DNA from: Campylobacter sp.
GTDB lineage: Bacteria > Campylobacterota > Campylobacteria > Campylobacterales > Campylobacteraceae
Assembly: GCA_017940085.1 (NCBI GenBank)
Contig: JAGAZK010000209.1
Coordinates: 1-13,661, forward strand
Length of the DNA stretch: 13,661 bases
Direction: 5' to 3'
Part shown: one piece after another, positions 5,870-13,661 of the stretch
Numbering within the stretch: position 1 is the first letter of the stretch
How the letters are laid out: each line of letters opens with the position of its first letter
Made by a program: the position numbers and the translations under genes
Notes under the pieces: model-generated
Seen by the model: only the letters and a program-made list of their open reading frames with translations
Databases searched by the model: none
Told to the model about the DNA's origin: nothing

Positions 5870-6715
5870 ACGGATTTAAGCAGATTTTCGCATTTGAGTT
5901 TGCAAAATGCTTTGGAGTTTTATTTTGTTTTTGATGGACTTGAATTTAAGCAAAAATATAATGATATTTTTGAAGCAATAAATGCTGAAATTTTGACTAA
6001 ATTTAAAATCCACAAAGATAAATTTAATTTCCCCCAATACGACAAAGAATGCAAAACCGTGCTAAAAAAACTAGCCAGAAGTGATAGGAAAAGATTTTCA
6101 ATCACTCGCCAAATCCCACGCCACCTAGCACCAAAAATCATAAATTTACTCACACAAACCCAAATCATAAAAATCGAAAAATCAAAAGAAGAAAAAATCA
6201 CCAAAGACAAACACAAAAAGCTCAAAAAAGAACTTCGTCGCTACCAAATCCAAGACAAAATCCATTTTTGCAACAACTTCACAAGATTTTGGTTTAGATT
6301 TTGTGAGCCAAATTTATATTTGCTTCAAAACGGCGAATTTCAAAAAGTCCTAAAAATCATATCAAACGAGCTAGATTATTATTTTTCATTGCCATTTGAA
6401 TTAGCTTGTATTGATTTTTTGGCTCATATATTAAATTTACCAAAAAACGAAATCACAAGCTATTGGGACAAAAATAGCGAAATTGATATTTTTATTGATT
6501 ATGGCGGTTTTATTATAGTTGGCGAAGTAAAATACAAATCCAAAAAAGTCTGCAAAGATGTCTTAAATTTGCTTATGAAAAAATGCGAAAAAATCGCAAT
6601 AGAGCCTGATTTTTATGCATTATTTTCAAGATCTGGATTTTCTTGGGATTTATCAGCACTAAAAAATGATAAAATATTGCTTTTTGAATTAAGCGATTTT
6701 AAGGAATTATTATGA
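5870..6715 (+). CDS. Orphan DUF234 protein (winged-helix plus PD-(D/E)XK-like), apparent ACG start
   Basis: The C-terminal part matches the DUF234 domain usually found behind a P-loop ATPase in the archaeal-type ATPase family. Counting from the TTG at 5894, the DUF234-like pieces are NNFTRFWFRFCEPN (127-140), LPFELACIDFL (166-176), EIDIFIDYGGFIIVGEVKYK (196-215), and FSRSGFSWDL (244-253). D198 with E211-x-K213 fits the D...ExK core of PD-(D/E)XK nucleases. Residues about 54-97 look like the winged helix that normally links ATPase and DUF234. No Walker A motif exists here, so the ATPase half is missing and there is no room for it. I place the start at ACG 5870 because of AAGGAG at 5859-5864; a conservative start is TTG 5894. 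The stop overlaps flgS by 4 bp (ATGA). The biochemical activity is unknown. Confidence 0.75.
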   Translation, partial: TDLSRFSHLSLQNALEFYFVFDGLEFKQKYNDIFEAINAEILTKFKIHKDKFNFPQYDKECKTVLKKLARSDRKRFSITRQIPRHLAPKIINLLTQTQIIKIEKSKEEKITKDKHKKLKKELRRYQIQDKIHFCNNFTRFWFRFCEPNLYLLQNGEFQKVLKIISNELDYYFSLPFELACIDFLAHILNLPKNEITSYWDKNSEIDIFIDYGGFIIVGEVKYKSKKVCKDVLNLLMKKCEKIAIEPDFYALFSRSGFSWDLSALKNDKILLFELSDFKELL

Positions 6716-7695
6716 ATGAGACCCAAAATCTCCAAGACACGCTCAAAAATTTAATCGACCAAACTTATCAAGTAGAAAAAGAATACAAAATTCTCAACAA
6801 ATCCTATGAAAATTTGCGTAAATTTACAAATGAGATTATCGAAAGTATGGGTGCTGCGATCTGGGTAGTAGATAAAAATGCAAATATCTTGCTCACAAAT
6901 ACCCTTGCAAACCAAAATGAAGCGATTTTAAACTCAATAGATCTAAGCAAAAACAATCAAGAAATCGAGCTTGGGGGTAAATTTTATGCGGTTAAAATCA
7001 CTCAAAATGGCGAAAATAAAATCATTTTAGCCACAGATATTAGCGATGAAAAAAGATCAGCTAGGCTAGTATCTATGGGAGCAGTTGCGGCTCATTTGAG
7101 CCATGAGATTAGAAATCCAATTGGCTCAATTTCATTGCTAACTGGAACTTTATTAAAAAGAGCAGATCCTAAAAACAAGCCTTTAATTGAAGAAATTCAA
7201 AAAGCAATTTTTAGAGTGGAGAGAATTATAAAAGCTACTTTGCTTTTTACAAAAGGCGTGCATTTGCATAAAACAAATTTTGACTTAATTTCGCTTAAAG
7301 ATGCTTGTCAAAACGCCATAAATCACTATGCTTTTAGCAAAGAAATTGAGTTTGAATTTGCTGGATTTAGTGGAGAAATGAGCGGAGATTTTGATTTGCT
7401 TGATATGGTTTTTAGCAATTTTATTTTTAATGCGATTGATGCTATTGAAGAAGATGATAACGAAAATGGCAAAGTTACTATCAAGCACGAAATTGTCGCA
7501 AATGAACATAATTTTTATATCAGCGATACTGGAGTTAAGATTGATCCGAGCGTTGTTTTTGAGCCATTTAAAACTACCAAACTCAAAGGCAACGGACTTG
7601 GACTTGCTCTTAGTATTGAGATTATCAATGCTCACAATGGCTCAATTTCATTGCAAAACGAACCAAAAGTTTTTAGTGTGGTTTTGCCTTGCTAA
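6712..7695 (+). CDS. flgS: Cytosolic sensor histidine kinase FlgS
   Basis: FlgS is the NtrB-like kinase that phosphorylates FlgR, the activator of sigma-54-dependent rod, hook and basal-body genes; in Campylobacter it responds to assembly of the flagellar export apparatus. The 327-residue protein lacks membrane segments. It has an N-terminal coiled-coil (about 5-45), a PAS-like sensor part (about 40-112), the H-box AAHLSHEIRNPIGS with H131, the N-box NFIFNAIDAI (236-245), the G1 box SDTG (271-274), the F-box FEPF (283-286) and the G2 box GNGLGLAL (293-300). All ATP-binding motifs are intact. The start overlaps the DUF234 gene by ATGA, so expression is probably coupled. FlgR is not in the window. 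C. jejuni flgS is phase-variable, but I see no long homopolymer here. Confidence 0.9.
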   Translation: MNETQNLQDTLKNLIDQTYQVEKEYKILNKSYENLRKFTNEIIESMGAAIWVVDKNANILLTNTLANQNEAILNSIDLSKNNQEIELGGKFYAVKITQNGENKIILATDISDEKRSARLVSMGAVAAHLSHEIRNPIGSISLLTGTLLKRADPKNKPLIEEIQKAIFRVERIIKATLLFTKGVHLHKTNFDLISLKDACQNAINHYAFSKEIEFEFAGFSGEMSGDFDLLDMVFSNFIFNAIDAIEEDDNENGKVTIKHEIVANEHNFYISDTGVKIDPSVVFEPFKTTKLKGNGLGLALSIEIINAHNGSISLQNEPKVFSVVLPC

Positions 7696-7739
7696 ATTTA
7701 ATATTTTGGGCCAAATTTATTCAAATTTGAAAGATTTTG

Positions 7740-8354
7740 ATGTTTGAGATTTTTTTAAATGGTATGATTTTATCTTTTGGGCTAATTATCGCAATTGGAG
7801 CTCAAAATATTTTTGTTTTATCTCAAGGACTTGCTAAAAACCATATTTTTGCAGTTTGTTTGACTTGTTTTGTGTGTGATTGTTTATTGATGGCTTGTGG
7901 AGTATTTGGGGTAGGAGAAATTTTTGGCAAAAACAAAGATTTCGCATTTTGGATAGGGATTGGCGGAGTTTTGTTTTTGTTGTTTTATGCTTTGAGTGCG
8001 TTTATATCTGTATTTAGAGGCTCAAGAATTGCCAAAATCAAAAACGCCAAATCTAAAACTCTCAAAAAAACCATATTCCAAACTCTAGCCATAACCTTAC
8101 TAAATCCACATGTTTATTTAGATACTGTCGTAATCATCGGCTCAATCGGTGCTGTTTTGAGTGTGAGCGAAAAAACATATTTTTGGTTTGGGAATATAAC
8201 GGCTTCTTTTATTTGGTTTTTTGCTTTGGGATATGCAAGCACTTTGCTATCAAGATTTTTCACAAATCCAAAAGCTTGGAAGATTATTGATTTTTTGATT
8301 GGGATTTTTATGCTTTATATGGCATGGGTGCTGTATAAATTTATACAAATTTAA
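7740..8354 (+). CDS. LysE/ArgO-family amino acid exporter
   Basis: This 204-residue integral membrane protein probably exports a basic amino acid such as lysine or arginine. Five or six hydrophobic segments are visible (about 3-29, 36-58, 69-92, 112-142, 147-172, 180-202). The family signature AIGAQNIFVLSQGL (18-31) and the LNPHVYLDTVVIIGSIGA loop/helix (121-138) are typical of the LysE/ArgO branch. The ATG at 7740 is preferred over the TTG codon directly before it; the Shine-Dalgarno sequence is weak (GAAAGA). It follows flgS by 44 bp and may share its transcript. Which amino acid is exported cannot be told from sequence. Confidence 0.88.
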   Translation: MFEIFLNGMILSFGLIIAIGAQNIFVLSQGLAKNHIFAVCLTCFVCDCLLMACGVFGVGEIFGKNKDFAFWIGIGGVLFLLFYALSAFISVFRGSRIAKIKNAKSKTLKKTIFQTLAITLLNPHVYLDTVVIIGSIGAVLSVSEKTYFWFGNITASFIWFFALGYASTLLSRFFTNPKAWKIIDFLIGIFMLYMAWVLYKFIQI

Positions 8355-8356
8355 AT

Positions 8357-8378
8357 GCTAAATTTAAGAAAATTTAGC
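8357..8378 (+). terminator. AT-rich hairpin after the LysE gene
   Basis: GCTAAATTT (8357-8365) and AAATTTAGC (8370-8378) form a perfect 9-bp stem with an AAGA loop, two bases after the stop codon. No clear T-run follows, so it is a weak terminator at best. It is built from two AAATTT words, which are self-complementary, and may instead be incidental. Confidence 0.4.
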
Positions 8379-8391
8379 TAATATTTCGCCT

Positions 8392-9124
8392 ATGAAATAT
8401 CTTGTATATGTAATATCCTTAGCAAAAGACACTCAAAAAAGACAAAATCTCAAAAACCAATTTAAAAACTATGATGATTTTGAAATAATTGATGCAATAA
8501 ATGGCAAAAATTTAAACGCCAAAGAATATTATGATCTAATAATTCCTTATTTTAACCACACAAAAAATATAATTTCCCCTTCTGAAGTGGGTTGTGCTCT
8601 TTCTCATATTAAAGCTTGTGAGAAATTTTTGCAAATGGGGGGGGGCAGAGCATTGCTTGATTTTAGAAGATGATTGTTTGGGAGATGATGAGTGCATTAA
8701 AAAAGCTTTTGAAATAACTCAAAATTTACCACAAAATAGTTTTTTCCATCTTGGTGGATTTGAACAATTTAAACCGCCAAAAATTTGGGGCAAAATTTAC
8801 AATCACACACTAAATCTTTCACCACTTTGTATAAAAAATCTAACTGGTGCGGTTTCGTATATCATAGATAAAAAATCAGCTCTTAATATCCTAAATGCCC
8901 AAAAATCCATTTTAAGCTTGGCTGATGATTATGAAATGATTTTAAAAAGCGTAGAAAATGTGTATTTTAGAAATCTATTTGGTGTAGATTTAGCTGATTC
9001 AAATATTCAAGACGAAAGATCTATAAGAAATAAAATAAAAAAACCACTATTTAAAAAGCTCAGCCCAATACTTTTTGTAGATAAATACCTAAAAGGCAAT
9101 GTTTTTGCTAAAAATTTATCATAA
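8392..9124 (+). CDS. Phase-variable GT25 glycosyltransferase, OFF state (frameshift in G9 tract)
   Basis: Family 25 glycosyltransferases add sugars such as galactose to lipooligosaccharide. The N-terminal reading frame (8392-8673) has the family pattern YLVYVISLAKDTQKRQNL, IIDAINGKNL (32-41) and ISPSEVGCALSHIKACEKFL (61-80). It then meets nine Gs at 8637-8645 and ends after 93 residues. The rest of the domain (AEHCLILEDDC..., then NLTGAVSYII and LADDYEMIL) continues in another frame to the stop at 9122-9124. With eight Gs the two parts join as QMGGAEHCLILEDD and give a 243-residue protein. So the gene is intact apart from the tract length and is read as OFF here. No good Shine-Dalgarno sequence precedes the ATG. 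Acceptor and sugar are unknown. Confidence 0.88.
8637..8645 (+). repeat. G9 homopolymer, contingency tract
   Basis: Nine consecutive Gs lie inside the glycosyltransferase gene in a strongly AT-rich sequence. Slipped-strand changes of such tracts switch surface-structure genes in Campylobacter. G8 (or G11) restores the frame. G9 stops at 8671-8673, and G10 also stops soon after (CAG AGC ATT GCT TGA). Confidence 0.92.
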
Positions 9125-9133
9125 TTTGGGATT

Positions 9134-9160
9134 AAATTTAATCAAATTTAATCAAATTTA
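9134..9160. repeat. Short tandem repeat of AAATTTAATC between convergent genes
   Basis: AAATTTAATC occurs twice in tandem (9134-9143, 9144-9153) and is followed by a third AAATTTA (9154-9160), giving an exact 10-bp period. It lies in the 85-bp gap between the glycosyltransferase and cgpA. Further AAATTT words begin at 9166, 9188, 9202 and 9217. The last two form a 9-bp AT-only stem (9201-9209 with 9215-9223) over the cgpA stop codon. No convincing terminator is present. Confidence 0.7.
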
Positions 9161-9209
9161 CAAATAAATTTGCTTTTGTTTTGGAGTAAATTTGGTTTGC
9201 TAAATTTAA

Positions 9210-9872
9210 TTAATTTAAATTTACTTTTATTCCGTTTTCTATCTTAACGACTTCGTATTTGCTCGCTCTATTTAGCTCAAAAACTATTCTATAAGATGAG
9301 CCGTGTGAGCCAAAAATGATTTTTTTGATTAGTTTATCATCGGCAAAGATTGTTTTTGTCCCATAATCAGCTTTATTTTTTTCAAAATCAAATACGAGTT
9401 TGTTTTCTTGCTCGATAAAATAGCTTTGTTTGAGCTTGTCTTGAGTAATGATTTGAAATTTTTTATTGTATAACTCTACTAAAAGATTGTTTTCAAATTT
9501 AAATGTTTTAATCGGGTTTTCCATAGTTTGATTGACTTTTGGGACGATTTTAAGAGTCTCTAAAGCATCTTGCAAACTCATTGAGCCCGGCGGTATTACT
9601 TCAATCCTAAGCTCACTTTTTGGATCAAAGCTTGAGTTTATATCTATTGTTTGTTGTTTAATTTCGCCTTGTAAGGTTTTATAAAAAAACACAGCTTTTT
9701 GCAATTCCATAGTATTGCTTGGAAAATGAACGCTTTTTGGGTCAAAACTTGGTGCGTTTGTATTTATATTTGTGCTTGTGAGATTTGAATTATTTATATC
9801 GCTTGGAATAAACGGATTTTCTCTTGCCAAACTTAGAGTTACAAACACCAAAAACAATACTAAATATCTCAA
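9210..9872 (-). CDS. cgpA: CgpA-like secreted AMIN-type protein with two N-glycosylation sequons
   Basis: The position directly after an FtsB-like gene, eno and recA is that of cgpA, a known periplasmic N-glycoprotein of C. jejuni. I start at TTG 9872: GGAG (9878-9881) lies five bases upstream, and the protein then begins with a clean signal peptide (MRYLVLFLVFVTLSLA, cleavage near residue 16). The longer frame from 9911 adds a poor leader. The mature 220-residue precursor has two sites matching the PglB sequon D/E-x-N-x-S/T: D25-I-N27-N-S29 and D77-I-N79-S-S81. The peptide SFDPKS occurs twice (42-47, 81-86). The C-terminal half is beta-rich; YRIVFEL...YEVVKIENGIKVNL (194-219) resembles an AMIN domain, which binds the cell wall in other proteins. 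The precise role is unknown. Confidence 0.82.
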   Translation of the reverse strand: MRYLVLFLVFVTLSLARENPFIPSDINNSNLTSTNINTNAPSFDPKSVHFPSNTMELQKAVFFYKTLQGEIKQQTIDINSSFDPKSELRIEVIPPGSMSLQDALETLKIVPKVNQTMENPIKTFKFENNLLVELYNKKFQIITQDKLKQSYFIEQENKLVFDFEKNKADYGTKTIFADDKLIKKIIFGSHGSSYRIVFELNRASKYEVVKIENGIKVNLN

Positions 9873-9877
9873 ATTTA

Positions 9878-9881
9878 CTCC
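9878..9881 (-). promoter_or_regulatory. Ribosome binding site fixing the cgpA TTG start
   Basis: GGAG on the minus strand lies five bases before TTG 9872. It falls in the 10-bp gap after the FtsB-like stop codon and supports the TTG start that yields the signal peptide. Confidence 0.7.
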
Positions 9882-9882
9882 A

Positions 9883-12442
<2,560 letters not shown>

Positions 12443-12469
12443 ATTTGTCCTTGATTAAGATTTCGCATA

Positions 12470-12475
12470 ATTTTA
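12470..12475 (-). promoter_or_regulatory. Candidate -10 element for recA
   Basis: On the minus strand TAAAAT (5 of 6 to TATAAT) follows a T-rich stretch and lies about 27 bases before the recA ATG. This placement gives a short leader carrying the AAGGA site. No clear -35 is seen, as is usual in Campylobacter. Confidence 0.45.
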
Positions 12476-12498
12476 CCTTAAAACTATTAAAAATTAAG

Positions 12499-12504
12499 TA
12501 AAAT
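12499..12504 (+). promoter_or_regulatory. Candidate -10 element for mqnD-fliQ
   Basis: TAAAAT lies 34 bases before the mqnD TTG start in the 96-bp divergent gap shared with recA. The spacing fits a leader of roughly 28 bases. Confidence 0.4.
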
Positions 12505-12538
12505 TCTACTAAACTAAGCAAAAATAAAAAGGTCAAAT

Positions 12539-13402
12539 TTGAAAAATATTTGTGTCGCTCACTCGCCAGATGCAGATGATATTTTTATGTATATGGCTAT
12601 CAAATTTGGCTGGGTTAATAGCTCAAATCTTAGTTTTTCAAATACAGCACTTGATATTCAAACACTAAATGAATTTGCACTTAGTGGCAGATTTGATGTT
12701 AGTGCGATTAGTTTTGGGCTGTATCCTTTGATATATGAAGATTATGCTTTATTAAGAACTGCTGTGAGTTTTGGGGAAGGTTATGGACCAAAACTTATCA
12801 AAAAAAAAGGCACAAATTTAAAACCAAATTTTAAAGTAGCTTTGAGTGGTGCAAATACCACAAATGCCTTGATTTTTCGTATCGCTTACCCAAAAGCAAG
12901 AATAATTTATAAAAATTTTTTAGATATTGAAAATGCAGTTTTGAGTGGCGAAGTTGATGCTGGAGTTTTGATACATGAGAGCATTTTGGATTTTTCGCCT
13001 ACACTTTGCGTGGAGAGAGAAATTTGGGATATTTGGAGCGAATTAAATGGGCAAAATTTACCGCTCCCACTTGGTGGAATGGCGATCCGCAGAAGTATTC
13101 CACTAAGCGATGCGATTGAGTGCGAAAAAATACTCACAAAAGCAGTCCTAATCGCAAATAATCACAAGCAAATTCTCTCAAAAATGTTAATTGAGCGAAA
13201 TTTAGTGCGTGTTGATGATGATAAACTCAAAATTTATTTAAATTTATATGCGAATGAGAGCTCAATCTCAATGAATGAAACACAAATAAAAGCGGTAAAT
13301 AAGCTATTTGAGCTTGGGTATAAAAATGGATTTTTTAGTAATCAAATTTATGCTGAGCCAAATTTCGTGCCGCAAGAATATTTAGACTTTAGGATGACAT
13401 AA
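12539..13402 (+). CDS. mqnD: 1,4-dihydroxy-6-naphthoate synthase MqnD (futalosine menaquinone pathway)
   Basis: MqnD converts cyclic de-hypoxanthine futalosine to 1,4-dihydroxy-6-naphthoate, a late step of the alternative menaquinone pathway used by Campylobacterota. The 287-residue protein has the periplasmic-binding-protein-like MqnD pattern: AHSPDADDIFMYMA (7-20), DIQTLNE (39-45), VSAISFGLYP (54-63), SFGEGYGPKL (77-86), SGANTTNAL (103-111), VLIHES with the probable catalytic H146, and LPLPLGGMAIRR (174-185). MqnA lacks the HSPD-DD start, so MqnD is preferred. The start is TTG at 12539, supported by AAAGG (12528-12532) six bases upstream. The A9 run at 12800-12808 encodes lysines. The stop codon overlaps the fliQ start. 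Confidence 0.87.
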   Translation: MKNICVAHSPDADDIFMYMAIKFGWVNSSNLSFSNTALDIQTLNEFALSGRFDVSAISFGLYPLIYEDYALLRTAVSFGEGYGPKLIKKKGTNLKPNFKVALSGANTTNALIFRIAYPKARIIYKNFLDIENAVLSGEVDAGVLIHESILDFSPTLCVEREIWDIWSELNGQNLPLPLGGMAIRRSIPLSDAIECEKILTKAVLIANNHKQILSKMLIERNLVRVDDDKLKIYLNLYANESSISMNETQIKAVNKLFELGYKNGFFSNQIYAEPNFVPQEYLDFRMT

Positions 13403-13661
13403 TGCAAGGTGATTTGATAGGACTTGGAGTTGATACTTTTAGGACAGCTTTGATGATAGCTTTGCCAATGTTGCTTGGTGGCTTGGTTGCTGGGCTTTTG
13501 ATAAGTATTTTTCAAGCTACCACACAAATCAACGAAATGACACTTAGTTTTGTGCCAAAAATCATTATAGTTGTTGTGATTTTGATATTTTTAATGCCTT
13601 GGATGATGGGCGTTATGATAGATTTTACGACAGGTGTAATAAATAGAATTCCTACATTTAT
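13402..13661 (+). CDS. fliQ: Flagellar export gate protein FliQ, 3'-truncated by the window
   Basis: FliQ is a small two-helix subunit of the FliPQR export gate of the flagellar type III secretion system in the inner membrane. The 86 visible residues start MQGDLIGLGVDTFRTAL and contain the family pattern LPMLLGGLVAGLLISIFQATTQINEMTLSFVPK in consecutive parts (about 21-53). The second membrane helix follows (about 55-72), ending DFTTGVINRIP. FliQ is typically close to 90 residues, so only the last few are missing. The ATG overlaps the mqnD stop in TAATG, indicating translational coupling. The same neighbour order occurs in C. jejuni. Confidence 0.95.
   Translation, partial: MQGDLIGLGVDTFRTALMIALPMLLGGLVAGLLISIFQATTQINEMTLSFVPKIIIVVVILIFLMPWMMGVMIDFTTGVINRIPTF

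Noticed and set aside
7391..7747. 118-codon + strand frame across the flgS 3' end
   Set aside because: It is a shadow of the intact FlgS catalytic domain and has no family features.
8594..9124. Separate gene starting at GTG 8594
   Set aside because: Its first residues are an out-of-frame reading of the GT25 N-terminal half. The downstream part is the frameshifted remainder of the gene beginning at 8392.
9182..9201. Possible sigma-54 site (GG...TTTGCT)
   Set aside because: The GG and GC pairs are 14 bases apart rather than 10, and the site lies between convergent genes with nothing to drive.
12800..12808. A9 run in mqnD as a phase-variation tract
   Set aside because: The frame is intact, the run encodes lysines, and similar A-runs are common in such AT-rich genes. 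An essential-type metabolic gene is an unlikely contingency locus.

Overview
The window is AT-rich DNA from a Campylobacter (Campylobacterota). Several things point there: the rpoA-rplQ ending, a flaG-fliD-fliS block, an FlgS-type cytosolic flagellar kinase, and a futalosine-pathway MqnD directly upstream of fliQ. A CgpA-like secreted protein carries bacterial N-glycosylation sequons, and a glycosyltransferase is interrupted by a poly-G tract. The recA-eno-ftsB-like-cgpA order matches what I recall of C. jejuni, but the other neighbourhoods do not, so a non-jejuni species is likely. All claims come from reading the sequence; no search was run.

Layout. 1-1347 (+): the 3' part of rpoA, then rplQ with a 4-bp overlap, closed by a perfect-stem terminator. 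1368-1807: an array of AAATTT blocks spaced at the DNA helical repeat, leading straight into the RNase P RNA gene rnpB. 1937-4803 (-): a late flagellar operon read flaG > fliD > fliS > small FliT-like ORF, with a good sigma-28 promoter at 4834-4860. 4915-9124 (+): a small protein resembling a reduced receiver domain, rsmD, an orphan DUF234 (nuclease-like) protein with an apparent ACG start, flgS, a LysE/ArgO exporter, and a GT25 glycosyltransferase switched off by nine G residues. 9210-12442 (-): recA > eno > ftsB-like > cgpA, with almost no spacing between genes. 12539-13661 (+): mqnD and fliQ, which overlap by 1 nt; fliQ runs off the window.

How it fits together. Much of the window concerns motility: filament cap and export chaperones (FliD, FliS, FliT-like), FlaG, the kinase that turns on sigma-54 flagellar genes (FlgS), and an export-gate subunit (FliQ). 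Surface variation is a second theme: a phase-variable glycosyltransferase, and a periplasmic protein with two glycosylation sites. The rest is housekeeping: transcription, translation, RNA processing, glycolysis, recombination, menaquinone synthesis and cell division.

The most unusual features are the helically phased AAATTT array before rnpB and the dense AAATTT words in most gene gaps (each also an RAATTY site). Next are the ACG-start orphan DUF234 gene coupled to flgS, and the OFF-state poly-G glycosyltransferase. No gene-free stretch exceeds 300 bases. I saw no tRNA, CRISPR array, insertion sequence or prophage.
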